A DNA stretch of 64,000 nucleotides from Strongylocentrotus purpuratus. Its lineage: Eukaryota; Echinodermata; Echinoidea; Camarodonta; Strongylocentrotidae. The stretch lies in the NCBI RefSeq assembly GCF_000002235.5, contig NW_022145597.1, positions 30,386,797 to 30,450,796 on the forward strand, in the 5' to 3' direction. Shown here one piece after another: positions 1 to 12,301 of the stretch. The translations under genes and the position numbers were made by a program. The notes beneath the pieces are model-generated. The model worked only from the letters and a program-made list of their open reading frames with translations. It searched no databases and had not been told where the DNA came from. Position 1 is the stretch's first letter; every line of letters begins with the position of its first letter.

Positions 1-2152
1 TAAATGATGTGTACAGCAATGGTGGTATTATTCCACTAGACAGGAGAATATGCTGAAGACAGCAAAAAACAAACACACAATTTTCGTCATATTCACAGCC
101 GTAAATGTTCACTGTAATAAAGATTAGTTGCTGGATGTTAAGAATTCATTCATGTACCGTAATCTATTTTAGTAGATGAGGCTATTTTTATGACTATCGT
201 CTTTGGTTAAACATGTTCTATCTCAATCACAGGAACACAATGGGATATTATTATTGACTCTGTGATAAGAAACTATTGTACATTAACCAACAGTTCTTGA
301 ACATTGAATGTTGTCAATCTTAAGGAGCAGACTAACATTGTGATACACTACTCATTTTCTTTTTGTTCTCTCTTCGGGGGTAATAGCATGGACCTACTTC
401 TGAGTAGGTCCATGAAAATAGTGTGATCACATTTTTGGTTAAGCTTGTATATATATATGTATTATTGCATGCATAATTTGATATACAGGCCTACACATAC
501 CTTTAGAGTATGATCCTGCATTTTTTTATACAATAATGCTGTATTATTAATTCAAGTAGTTGATGTCAATGTTTGAACTGTTGTGTATTGCACTTCCGAC
601 TACATTTAGTTGGAGAGAAAACAAATCCTCATCCACATGTGCAGGCCCATGTTCACATGCTAGAGTTAAACCAGAGTTAAACCCTTTCATACCTGACATG
701 GGTCAAGTCATTTACTTTTCTTGTGTGTGGCAGGCAATAAGAAGGCCTTCATACGAAAGTTAAACCAGAGTTTTCCCTACTCCTACCTGTTCAACATGCA
801 TCAAGGCATTTAGTTTGTATATTGTGTGGTTAATGATCACTGGCAGCTACTGACAAAGTGATGAAAGCCTCTATCAACTGCATGCATTCCAGGAACGATG
901 GAACTAAATTAGATCCCAATTAAATATCAATGTGAATGAGTATGAAAACTTGAGGTACTACAAATTACCCTGAACCGCTGTACTACATGTGCAAGTACCC
1001 TGCTGAAAAGGTGCAACGTTACATGTAGCCCTAATAGCTCTACCAAACGTGTGGAATTTTCCTATTTGAGAGGAAACAATAAATGCACATCAAGGCAGCA
1101 TTCATTTCCCCATTAATCTATTCCCCTGCCATGGCGACAAAGGTTTGACTGAACTATTATCTTTAGCGTAATTTTCTCATGATAATTGCACTGAACAAGT
1201 AAGTAGAGCTAGACTAATTAGTGAAATAAAAGAGCACAATTTTGGTCAAATTTGTGAGAATATGGAGATCTTGTCATCGCAGAAGGGAAATTAGTTTGCG
1301 AGGTTAGCTTTGGATTTGATAAGGGCTGTAATAGGTCAACAATGTTTGCTTTTGGATATCTGCAAATGAAGATAAAGATCTTGTTATGTATTTACTGCTA
1401 TTACCAATTACAAAGTCCTTCATTGAAACTTATGGATGTCCTACATATCAGTGCAGGGCTCCAAACTACCTTTTTGCAAAAGGGGATCAGATTGAAATTG
1501 TTTAGGTCTGTATTAAGCATTGCCGGGCAACTCGTTTAATTCAATCGTTATTATCATTATATTTATGGTTGTGTCAAGAATGAAAGAACTATAAGCCCTG
1601 GTGACAATAGGCTATAGGTTTATAATATCATTTACTTTATTTTTACTATATTTTTATTTTTAATCATTTATATATATTTTTTAACATTCCATTCAATATC
1701 TCAATTTCTTCTTTGTACAAAGGTACTACACTTTCTCTATTCCAATGACTGCTAATGATGGCAGCATGTGCTTTGAATATCTCCGTTTATAAATGGTATA
1801 AATACAAAAGCTGTACACCATGTAGACCTGAATCAATTTTGAAAATAAGAAGAAAACAATTGACATGCATACAACATGCAAACATTTGATAGTTGCATGT
1901 GAACAAGCACCATCTCCCACGCCCTATAACGTGGCAAATTTGAGATGTGTGTTTTCATTTGTCAACAAAGCTAGCTTGGATTCGATTTAAAGAATTTGAA
2001 ATGAGATTAGCAGTATTTGAGTTAGGGGCAGAATGCATACATACAGTGTTTTGAAGTTAATTAATAGTATATCATAATAGTATGCATACTAGCCTACATG
2101 TAATGCCGTGACAGCTGCACACATACATGTAAACCTACATCTGGGGTGCTAC
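1..2152. other. Non-coding, no gene seen
   Basis: AT-rich sequence with scattered TACATGTA-like words. No coding pattern, long repeat or RNA gene was recognised. Confidence 0.5.
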
Positions 2153-2636
2153 GGGTGCGTTCAAGAGATTTTTTGAAGCTAGAATCACAAACATGAATCA
2201 CAAATCAAAACGCTGTTAAAGAACATGGTTACTGCGGGAGAGCGTTCAAGCGATTTTTCATCAACGCTGATTCTCGCTCATTTCAAGCCCAGCCACTGCT
2301 CATCACACTGTGCATTTGACCCAGGAAGTATAGGTCAACTTCGCCGCGTGCTTTCTGTCTGTGATTATGGTCGACTGTCGGTCAAACCGGAACAGGCTAC
2401 GATAATGACGTCATAGAATCAGGATTTAGATCTCTGTTCGTTCAGGCGAATTTTAGCGACCATGATTTTGCAGAATCACGATATAAAACGCATATTTTTC
2501 AGCAATTTATATCTGTGTTTTTAAACAAGTTTATTTTCACGACCAACACAAAACAATTCTTGAACGCAAGCGTGTTTTAAACTTAACGTCTTGAAAACGT
2601 GATTCTATGGTGAAAAAGTGTAGATTGAACACACCC
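2153..2636. mobile_element. MITE-like element with GGGTGYGTTCAA ends
   Basis: The left end GGGTGCGTTCAA and the right end (complement GGGTGTGTTCAA) form a terminal inverted repeat. Similarity continues inward around AGAATCAC on both sides. The element is about 484 bp with no transposase frame, so it is non-autonomous. It carries a full TGACGTCA site at 2406-2413. A clear target-site duplication was not found, so the exact limits and superfamily are uncertain. Confidence 0.6.
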
Positions 2637-5242
2637 TAGGTGCATTCGATGAACATTTGTCATCTCCTGTTCATCTGTCATCACCAACACACTTGGGTTG
2701 TAATCCCCCTGAGAGATCATTCTTGGGCTTCCTCGAAAGGCTTCTTTATTACAGTACAAGAAAATGCAAAATACACCCGCTTCATTCCACCATCTCACTC
2801 AAAAACACTCCTGAGTATTGTACTGTGTACAGGAGTCTAGCTACTGTAGTGTCATTTTTTTAAGAGCCATTATTTTATATTACAGTGACAGGGACACCAA
2901 CATTTTCATGACTTGTTATTTTTTTTAGCAATAATGTTTTCTTGCTATTTACTTTGAACATGTCTTATGATAAACCAAGCTATGTTTTTCTTTCTCTCTC
3001 ATGTTGTTTGCACTGCAAGTTGGTTACTGCATTGGCCTAGAATTTATGGTAATAGCAACTGCCTTGACCATGGCTATTCATAAACACGTAGTTATTATAA
3101 CAGACAAGAATTGCTTTTGGTGAGGCTCCATTGATTCCATTTAGGAATCACTGAAGCTCAGTAGCCCACATAAAAAAAAAAAAATTACTGGGTTAAACTA
3201 TTCAGGCTTCAAGGTTTACTGGAAATATAAAAATCTGTGCTATAGAATAATGATATCTATGCAGTATGCATTGTCAAAATATAAAGCAAGGAATGGTTTC
3301 TCTGATACTAGAGCACAATTTCCAAAATTCTTTCTTCTAAAGCAGTGTATGTCACAAGCATACAAAACATACCTAATGCTATGGTCACAAAAGTTTGTAT
3401 GAACGATAATTTTGTACGAATCTCTGTTTTGCCATTGTCTTCCCGAATTTGCAATGTCTGAAAATCGTTTGTACGGTGTTCGTAGCAGTTCGTAATGGCA
3501 TTTGTGACCGAGGCTTTCACTGGAAACTTTACACTCGGTACAACATTTGGTATACCCCTGTATAGGTGGTCCTATACAGTAGTTTGGCACCATTTCACTG
3601 ATGCATATTACATAGTCCCTGTAATACCTATCTCTACTTTAATTCCTAAAATCTGTACAAGGTCAGAGTTAACATGTAGCTCATCGAGGAAACAGTGCTC
3701 TTTTCTCTTTTTTGTTCTCCTGGAGCCCCCTAATATCTCTTTTCTATCCCAGGTTTACAGAGGCAATGGGTTTAAGTGAGTGCTTGAGCAAAGTTCACTT
3801 GAGTAATTGAGAGACAGATGGGCTAACAGTATCCACATGCACTACTGAAGAGGATCCGTCCAGACTTGGTCCGGAGTGACAGCAAACCTCTTCATTTGAA
3901 CCTAATTATCATGCTATCTTGTGTATCTTCAGCAGCTAGAAAGTATCACATCTACTTTTTTTTTTCCCATGGTTGGACACATTGCATGCCTAATATAATC
4001 GTTTTTATTTACACATTGCTGTAAAATGTACAACAAATCCACAAAGAGATATCTTGATCTGCAGTAGGTGTTGTGGATAGTGTTCCTATTATGAAGAATA
4101 CTCTTCCGGTCCGGACCAAAGACAAAATCAATCTTGGTCTCGAAATACATCAAAAAGTCAACGCCAAGTGCGTATCAGGAGATGCTGGTAGAGTTCACAC
4201 AAGCTTTTAGGTACGAACTAAGTGCAGATTTAATCCATATCTACTACTCTTCTTACCCCTAATGTGAATGAGGGTTTATGACCAGTGAGTGCTTGATCAA
4301 AGTTCACTGGAGTATTTGGTAGACAGCTGAGCACCAAGACATAGGAGGTAGAATAACATTAATTTATCATCGTCCACAGGGACTACGCTGACAGACATAC
4401 AGGGTACAGCTGACAGCTCCAATCATATCATTCGCTGAGTATGGGGCCAGAATTTAACCCTCAATTTTAAGACAATGCACAATTTGAAATGTGAGTTCTA
4501 TAACATGAAATTTAATCATGGTTCATGTAACTAAGCCTACATGTATACAAGACTAAATTAATTACGTATGCATCAATGCACTGAAAGTGCATTATTCCGA
4601 CCTTCAAGTACTTGGAAGTAGAAAACATTTAAGGGTACATGCACAGGTTAGTGAGGCACATGTTACATTACATTTCCACAACACATACTGGAAAAATAGA
4701 ATAATGAATTCTCAGCAATGGCATTTTCAAAAGACAATCTTTCATAGCAATGTAATCATCTCTTCAGGAAGGGGGGGGGGGGTGATTAAACTTTGATATA
4801 TTTTCTGTAATCACATCTACCAGCAATTATGAATTTACTTCATGTCTCCCGACACAGATGTGTACATGTGGGACATGTGGGACAAATGTACACAATCCTA
4901 TAGTACAAGTGCCTACATTAATTGTTTATGACGAAATCTCTAAAATTAGGCTTCCTGTATTCTTAGGCACGTTACATCATGACAGGATACTTGTAAACAT
5001 GTATGACCACAAACTCAGAAACTACAGAATACAAAGACCCTATTTGGAATGAAACGGATCATGAAAGGAAGACGGTCGGTCTTCATCGCTCTGGTCATTT
5101 GCATGGAAAAGTACTGGGTGAGAAGTACATGTAATGTACCCACACACCGAGCAGAAGGCTTACTATGCCAAAGCACACGTGTTTCAGAGTTCATCCACTT
5201 GAATTGGCATGAATCCAAATTTCTTGATGGTCTCATTCCTTT
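2637..5242. other. Non-coding stretch with one possible small MITE
   Basis: No gene seen. It contains the possible 137-bp element at 3378-3514 and a G-run at 4771-4782. Two places rich in GTCCGGA/GGTCCGGA words (about 3857-3875 and 4107-4121) might be remnants of inverted ends, but the pairing is too weak to call. Confidence 0.4.
3378..3514. mobile_element. Possible short MITE with GGTCACAAA ends
   Basis: The left end GCTATGGTCACAAA and the complement of the right end GCCTCGGTCACAAA pair over about 14 bases. The interior is rich in TTCGTA/TACGAA words. No target-site duplication is visible. The length and end symmetry suggest a small non-autonomous DNA transposon. Confidence 0.4.
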
Positions 5243-5480
5243 GATACAATACAACCCTATGTAGGCCTACATTCTGAATGAAAGAAACCATTACTTGTAA
5301 TCTTCCTAAGCCTGTTTCTATTATTAGCTTAAGTTTCAAACAAAGCTTGCTAATTTTGATACAATACAACCAATCCTATGTAGGCCTACAACATTCTGAA
5401 TGAAAGAAACCATTACTTGTAATCTTCCTAAGCCTGTTTCTATTATTAGCTTAAGTTTCAAACAAAGCTTGCTAATTCTG
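5243..5480. repeat. Tandem duplication, unit about 115 bp
   Basis: The segment starting GATACAATACAACC at 5243 is repeated from 5358 with very few differences, chiefly short insertions near the TAGGCCTAC word. The near identity suggests a recent tandem duplication. No coding content. Confidence 0.9.
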
Positions 5481-8367
5481 ATGCAAGAAAATTAGTATGA
5501 TTTGCAGAGAATGGCTTCCCTTTTTCCCATAATAAAAACTACACTTTTTATAAATGGTTTCAAAAATATGTAACAAATATAATTAGAATTTCTATATCAT
5601 AATCTTGCTTCTTTAATTAATCAGAGACAGAATTAATGTTTTGCTTTCTTTCTCTATCCGAAATAAGTGTGCAAAGTGTATTATAGCAATGGTTGCAATA
5701 GATCTGCAAATGAACTTAGTCAGTAGACTACTAGTAATAGTGGGCGGATAATGCTTACTTCAATCTGTAATTCAATCATTGAGGGGGAAGATGGGTTGGC
5801 TAATCCATTGACTGAACACACTTTAATAATATCTATGTTTAGACCAAGAAGTTGTGAAATATCACTTGGTAATTAAAACATAGTTTTGCTATGTAAACCC
5901 ACCTGACATCCAATATGTTAACACCATCAACATGAAATCATGTTCACACGGGCAGTTAATCTTTTTCCTAAACAATTTTTTATTACTGGTGGTGAATTAT
6001 TACATAGCTAAGGCATGTTCATACAGGCAAATTAATTCTGTTCAGAACCATTCACAATTCTTCCTGGTAGTGAATCATAAGATAGCTAATTGCTCAATCT
6101 GACTGATGGTTAATAATAATACGGTAATTGCACACTAAATGGGAAATATGATCTAATAGATATTGTAGCGGAAGTAGGAAGTGCAGGTAGAAATGTTTGA
6201 TGTATACGTAGAGCATGCTTGTAGCAATTACAAATCATGTGAGTTCCACCCTAACCAACACAAGTGTGATTGAAAAAGATGTTCTACTGCAATATAATTA
6301 ATGGTAATTTTCCATTATCTGCTAAGGATATGATGTTTACGTCAAGAGTTTTTTTCTGTGTTGTTTCCGTGCTAGGTAACCCACCCACTGATCCAATTTT
6401 TTTGTTTCACGTGTTCCTTTTCAATGTCAATGACGGATCTTTGTCTTCCCCCAATCACTGCCATGTCATTCATACATTACATGTACATGTAGAGGACAAG
6501 TTAAATCATAATTCAATGTCCTTGCCCCAATACATTAAATTGAATATGACATTACTGTACCGCATCTTGCCTCTGAGCCCCCATTTTGGTATTTATTTCT
6601 TTTTATTTCCATCATTTCTTTTAAGTTCATTATTTGCACTATTAAATTGTAATGACTTTGATTGATCATTGTATCTACTTCAGAGAGACAATAAAACCAT
6701 GTATGTACTTAGTGTATTGTATGAATGAATGGAGAGTTCATGTTCGCTTTCAGTGCCAGGTGCTAAAGGTTAGTCTTATCACTGTTCCGAGGGTGAATTA
6801 TTACTGCAAATATTTACATTACAGATAACAGGTAGCCAACTTATCATCCAGCACTGAAATGCTTTATACTAGCACGTGTTTATACAACCACCATCAAATA
6901 TGTTTTATAGTATCAGGGGGTTGAAGGTGGAGTGAGATATCATCTAGATGCAGCAAATGAATGGCAAGGAAAGTTAAAGGTCATAGAAAGTATCCCTGTG
7001 GAATACCAACAAGAAAATCAACATGATTTATGGCTCCCTCTGTGTTTCCAAAAGTGACAAGTCTGAAAAAGAGAGGGGGGGGGGGGGATATGGGAGTTCG
7101 ACATATTTTCCCTTATTGAAACTCTCAAACTCTATGTACTTTTAGACAAAAATCTTTATGCCTTACTAAGGGATTCCATGAATTTATCCATAATATATTG
7201 AACTGCATTATCAACCTGCATTGTATAATACCAGTTCTTGAATTGAGAAAACAAGAACTTGCTGTGTCCATATGCAATGAAGTTGACTGATAATAAGACA
7301 CCAGTTTACATGTAGGCCTTTATAATCTGTATTGGCAAAAGTGCAACATATTACAGATGATATGTTCAATGATAATTTACATATTTTGGAGTGTGAGGAA
7401 ATGACCATGCATTTAGTCAAGTCATTCTCTTTCGATTTCTATAAGGGAACTGTAAATAATAAAATTCTCCAATGACTACTTTTTTTTCAGTTTCCATTTC
7501 CATATCCTGGTTGGTGGCTCTCCTAAGAAAGTTGTAGGCTCGTTTGTATTGTGTCGTCATGGCCATGTCAAATCATTCCACAGACATTATTGTGAATATC
7601 TCATAATGTTGAGAGACTTCCAGAGAGAAGTGAATGCTGAATATTCAAAGCACTTTGTGTTGTCCATGGTCTATAGTAGAATGGTTGGTGTCAGGTCAAA
7701 AGGATGTTAACAAATTGGCTTCTTTAGTTCAAGTTCACTCAGCTATGTATATGTAGTTCAAAAGGATTAATTGGAAGGGGAGATGCATAGATCTTGCATA
7801 CACTTGCACCATTTTTACTTAGTCTTGGTAAACAGATCCCTTTGTACATGAATGCATTGGCAATACCTTATTCCACAAGTGTACATTTAGCAATTACATA
7901 TTGCTGTTTGTATTGTTTTAATTTCATTCCTTGATTACTAGATTCACGAGAAATGATTAGGTCTGCAGCTGAGTCCTGAAGTGCAATTAATATGAATTTA
8001 AGTCAAACCTGAATATCACAATCTACACCTTCTATTGCAGTATGGAACTAACACTAGCACTAATGTATGGCACTCTCTGTAATATGGCTATCAAAAGAAA
8101 AATACTAATTGGAAAATATTTTGATTACACTTTGACACTGATGAAAATACTGTTAACGGACGTCAACTGTGTGCACATGTGGGTACACATGGCTAGTGTA
8201 GATAGAGTAAAAAGGTACGGGCATTCCTACCAAACAAATGTCTGCCCGGCTATTGTGTTTCATTGATTATAATCGCCATTGAGAGAGTTATTTGTTTGCA
8301 AATGCCACTACGTCTGTTGATATCCACCCACTATTATACATGTAGGTAGTCAGATAGGGTGGATACT

Positions 8368-8412
<45 letters not shown>

Positions 8413-9444
8413 ATCCATACTGCCTATGAATGAATCTCCAAAGCTCTTATCTGTCTGTGTATCAAACACCATACAATACATGGGCCCATTAACAGCTAGC
8501 ATGCATAAAATGATCATCCCGAAAGATGTTAGCCTAGGAAGAAGACTATGTGCACATGAGACCAGGTCCAGTCATTGGGCTGAATAGGAAGGCACTGATG
8601 AATGAAAGGGAAGCTTAAGAAGGACAGACAATACTAATGCAGTAGACAATGGTCTCTAGCATTGCCTCCCCAGGACAATCTATTCATAGCTTAGACTCGT
8701 CTGGGATTTTGGGTCCTACAGGTCCATAGGTAACAAAGGCCAGGTCTTCTTTAATACAACTCACTTCTCTCATAGTCATAGCACTGCATTTATGGTTGAA
8801 TACCTTTGCAAAGGTGTTATTGCATCTATGAAGCTAAATGGAAGCCATGGCTACAATATACTTTGTGCATGGAGTCTAATAGGTAATTACTTTGTGTCAC
8901 AAGTGAAAAGTTGTTATATCGATTAGCCCCTATCCCATTTCAAATGAATTGAATTTTCATCTTACTAAAATGTATCTCACAATAAATTTATCAACTTCCG
9001 TCCCAATGTAAAAATTTAAATGAAGAAACTCTCTCCTGTCATTCAAAGTGCAAAGAAAGAAAAGAGCTGTATGCTTTAATGCAGAAAGACCCAAGATAAT
9101 TTAATATACTTTGCAGGAATGGATAAATTAGTCGAGGCTTGTTGAAGGTTACCATAGCAACAGCCTTGCAGAAGTGGAGACTGGTGTGATAAGCATGCCC
9201 AAGAAGAATATAATTGCATCCAAATTCACTCATTCCCAAACAGTAATTAGATACAATCAAATTGGTATATATTGGTTTAAAAAAATCAAGAACTAATTTA
9301 AGCAAGCTAAATCTTCATTGCTTGTACTTTTTCTACAGACAAATTTTGTGACTAAAATATCAATGATAACTTGATAAGTATTCAGCCCTGTATTTTGTAA
9401 ACTAATACAGGGTCTTGGCTTGTAGTCTAAAGCTTGTAGTCTAG
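5481..9444. other. Non-coding, no gene seen
   Basis: AT-rich DNA. It holds a G-run near 7074-7087 and a (GA)n tract at 8372-8409. A 131-codon open stretch at 6270-6665 is low in complexity and hydrophobic-rich, and it does not look like a gene. Confidence 0.5.
8372..8409. repeat. (GA)n microsatellite
   Basis: About 18 perfect AG dinucleotides. Confidence 0.95.
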
Positions 9445-9804
9445 AGGCATGTCTTCATCATCTCGAGATTGCCAAATAGCCCGCCATATCTGATTTGGGA
9501 AATAATCCTGAAGTTGAAAATCGCGTCTTCATCAGCTCGAGATTTGCAACTTAAAACTTGAAACTTGAGCTTGGGAAATTAGCTCGGGCTGGTGAAAACG
9601 CACCAGACAAATAGCGGGATAGTTTGCCAAATAGCGGGATATTTGGCAAACTATCCCCAGATATCATGGGATGATTATCTTGACCAAATATCCCGCTAAT
9701 AGCAACTTTGGGCTGATGATGACGCAAATTAACTCGATAATTTGCGATCGGGATAGTTTAAATAGCGGGATATTTGGCAATCTCGAGCTGATGAAGACAG
9801 GCCT
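9445..9804. mobile_element. 360-bp MITE with AGGCMTGTCTTCATCA inverted ends
   Basis: The left end AGGCATGTCTTCATCA and the complement of the right end AGGCCTGTCTTCATCA form inverted ends that continue through CTCGAGATTGCCAAATA. Both are flanked by the trinucleotide TAG (9442-9444 and 9805-9807). A 3-bp duplication fits PIF/Harbinger-type elements, though TAG is not their most usual target. The interior repeats the words AAATAGCGGGATA and GCTCGAGATT. No transposase frame. Confidence 0.75.
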
Positions 9805-12042
9805 TAGGTACAGGAGAATGGTGCACATTTCAGGATTGGGCATCTTGCACCTTGATGAATGCCATGTAAAGGTCAAGCATTGAGATGTGATAAAGTCATT
9901 TCTTATTCTGGGATACTCCAGATGTGCACCAACAAGTAGTCTCCTGGCAAAGACTCTAGTTTTATGATTAAACAACCAAAAGCCTTAGGCCTTGCCTAAC
10001 AATTTCAGTTGGTCAGTGGATTGGTAAAGCAGCAAATAAAAGAAAAGGGAACCATGTCAAGTGCTAATTTGAGGACAAGGTGGTATTTTTTGTTTAAATT
10101 GTTGCAGTCAAAATAGTCTTTCAGTTCAGACATTCTGTTACTCGACTGACCAGGGTTTGTGTATGCAGACTATCTCCAAAGTGTCAGCCATTGACTGGCC
10201 GCCGCTGATCTCCTCGCCTGTCCAGGATGTCTCACATACAGGACAAGAATGGTCACAAGTAATTAGCACTATTGTCTCTCATGTGAGGATGGGAGCAATT
10301 ACACAAGTAAGGACTATCTTGCCAGAAAAGGGGACTATCTTGCCACCAAAAATGTCATTTCCTACCTGATAATGACAAATATGAGTAAAAACATTGTGAC
10401 ACATTGAACGTGACATAGATAATTATTCACATTATAGTTGCATGATTGCAAACTTTAAGATTAAGATATGTACAATGTATTAAAATGCTTGTTTCCCCAT
10501 ACTAAATCCAACCCCAAAATGTATTTTTTCAACTAATCCCTAAGTATACCAATGGCCTCCTTTTCACCCTCAAATTTGACTTCAACTTTGTCTAACCCTT
10601 GCTTGACCTTTCTGCTATATGATCAAGTTTCTCATTGCAATTGATATCTGGTATTGAGAGAGATGCATCAGAAATGAATGTCATCTCAATACACAAGAAC
10701 ATGGAAATATACAAGGAAGATGTAACATATTCTGAACCTAAAGATCATGAACTTGGATAAAACACACAGGTTCTAATGAGATATCACTGAGATTTGCATT
10801 TTTACTCTCTGAAATAAAAATTTTGAAATGCTTATCAGGAGACATGATCTGCTTTAGGCACATCTACTGTAGAGTGTAACCTGTGCCCTGTCTCATAAAC
10901 CTGGTTTATCTGTCACAATTCTTATCAAAACTTGCAATAACCATTCCAATACAATGCTTTCAGTTGCTTGTATCACTACATGCGAATTGCATACGATGAC
11001 ACATTTTATGAAACCAGACTTTGGCTCTCCCCCCCCCCCCCCTCAACCTTGTATTTGTATTGCAGTTGTATGAACATGCTTCAGCAATAATGTGTCTGCT
11101 TGATCAATTTCCTACAGAATTCAAATACCTAACTTCAACCCGAGACAATCTGGACCCAACTCTCAACTAAACCCTAACTCTAAACCCAACCTAAATCCAA
11201 ATTGCAGTTGTTACCCTCCCTCTATCCCTGCTAGCAGTTCCCAGAGCAATTATCATTCAAGCTAAGTTGGAGCACTGGTACCATCCACTCACAGCCTGCC
11301 TGGCTGTTTATTCTAAATATTTACAATTCATGAATGTCAGTGAATAAACAGGGCCTAGATATCTGAAACCCGGTACACATGCATCATCATCACATGCATT
11401 CGTAGCCAAAATTCAACAGCTTTTCACTCTGCTCTCTCTCTCTACTCATGGTAGGCAAATGATAATCAGTAGATAGACCCAAGCCACACTGGCGGATCAT
11501 TTCACGAAAAAGGATGAGCGTGAGCATCAAAATGCCAAATCCTCTTTGTTACTCTATAACATGTATGCTTAATTGCAACATGCAAGAACCTGCACTGGGA
11601 TCCTCCCACCCCTCTCTATCATTTCAGCCTATGTTCCCATCTAACTCCCCCCCCCCCCCCCCCGAATCTTAAGCTCAAGTCATCACGATTTTGGAGTCTG
11701 CCGGTTGACTCCAAAGGGGAAGAGTCTCAGTCAACGGCCAAGTCCCATCGGCTTCCCTAGAAGGAAACCAGGAGGTAGGGGATCACATCGATGCTTCATG
11801 TTCACAAGCCACAATCACACAGGAAGGCACCCGGTTTCAGCATCATAAACTGAATTCTCTGGGCCCTGTAAATTGAATTATGCCAACTTCCTTCAACACA
11901 TCTCATGATTCACCCAAAAAATTCCACAAAGGTGCAGCAGGGTAGAGCAGGGTTGAGCATGGGGAGTGACTAAGGTGCATCTACCACAGAGTTGGACCAC
12001 CAATGACTCAATAGAATTCTGCAAAAAAGGAAAAATGTGCCC
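9805..12042. other. Non-coding, no gene seen
   Basis: AT-rich sequence with C-runs at 11029-11042 and 11647-11663. No supported coding, RNA or transposon feature. Confidence 0.5.
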
Positions 12043-12046
12043 TTAA

Positions 12047-12297
12047 AGGGATCATTTAACAATGTTAAATCTGAGATGCACGGCCCTACGTGTTATCAGT
12101 GTCTGTGATATGGTGTTATGTTGAAGCCCTAAAAAAATTGCGCAAACGCAAAATATGATTTCGATTTTCAATCATAAATATCTTGATAGTCAGACAGGCG
12201 ATCGGCTTGTAAAAGTCATGGGGTTCCTGACTGACCTAAAGGTTTGTAATTATCATTGCAGCATGAGCTAAATCAAAGACAAAGTTACTGGATCCCT
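12047..12297 (+). mobile_element. 251-bp MITE with TTAA target duplication (copy 1)
   Basis: The ends AGGGATC and GGATCCCT are inverted and are flanked on both sides by TTAA (12043-12046 and 12298-12301). TTAA duplications are typical of piggyBac and Kolobok families; the AGG start fits Kolobok slightly better. A diverged, longer copy lies in opposite orientation at about 45069-45365, which confirms a dispersed family. No coding capacity. Confidence 0.8.
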
Positions 12298-12301
12298 TTA
12301 A

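Noticed and set aside
6270-6665. 131-codon open frame on the plus strand
   Set aside because: No domain, low-complexity hydrophobic composition, AT-rich codons like the surrounding non-coding DNA, and no splice or promoter context.
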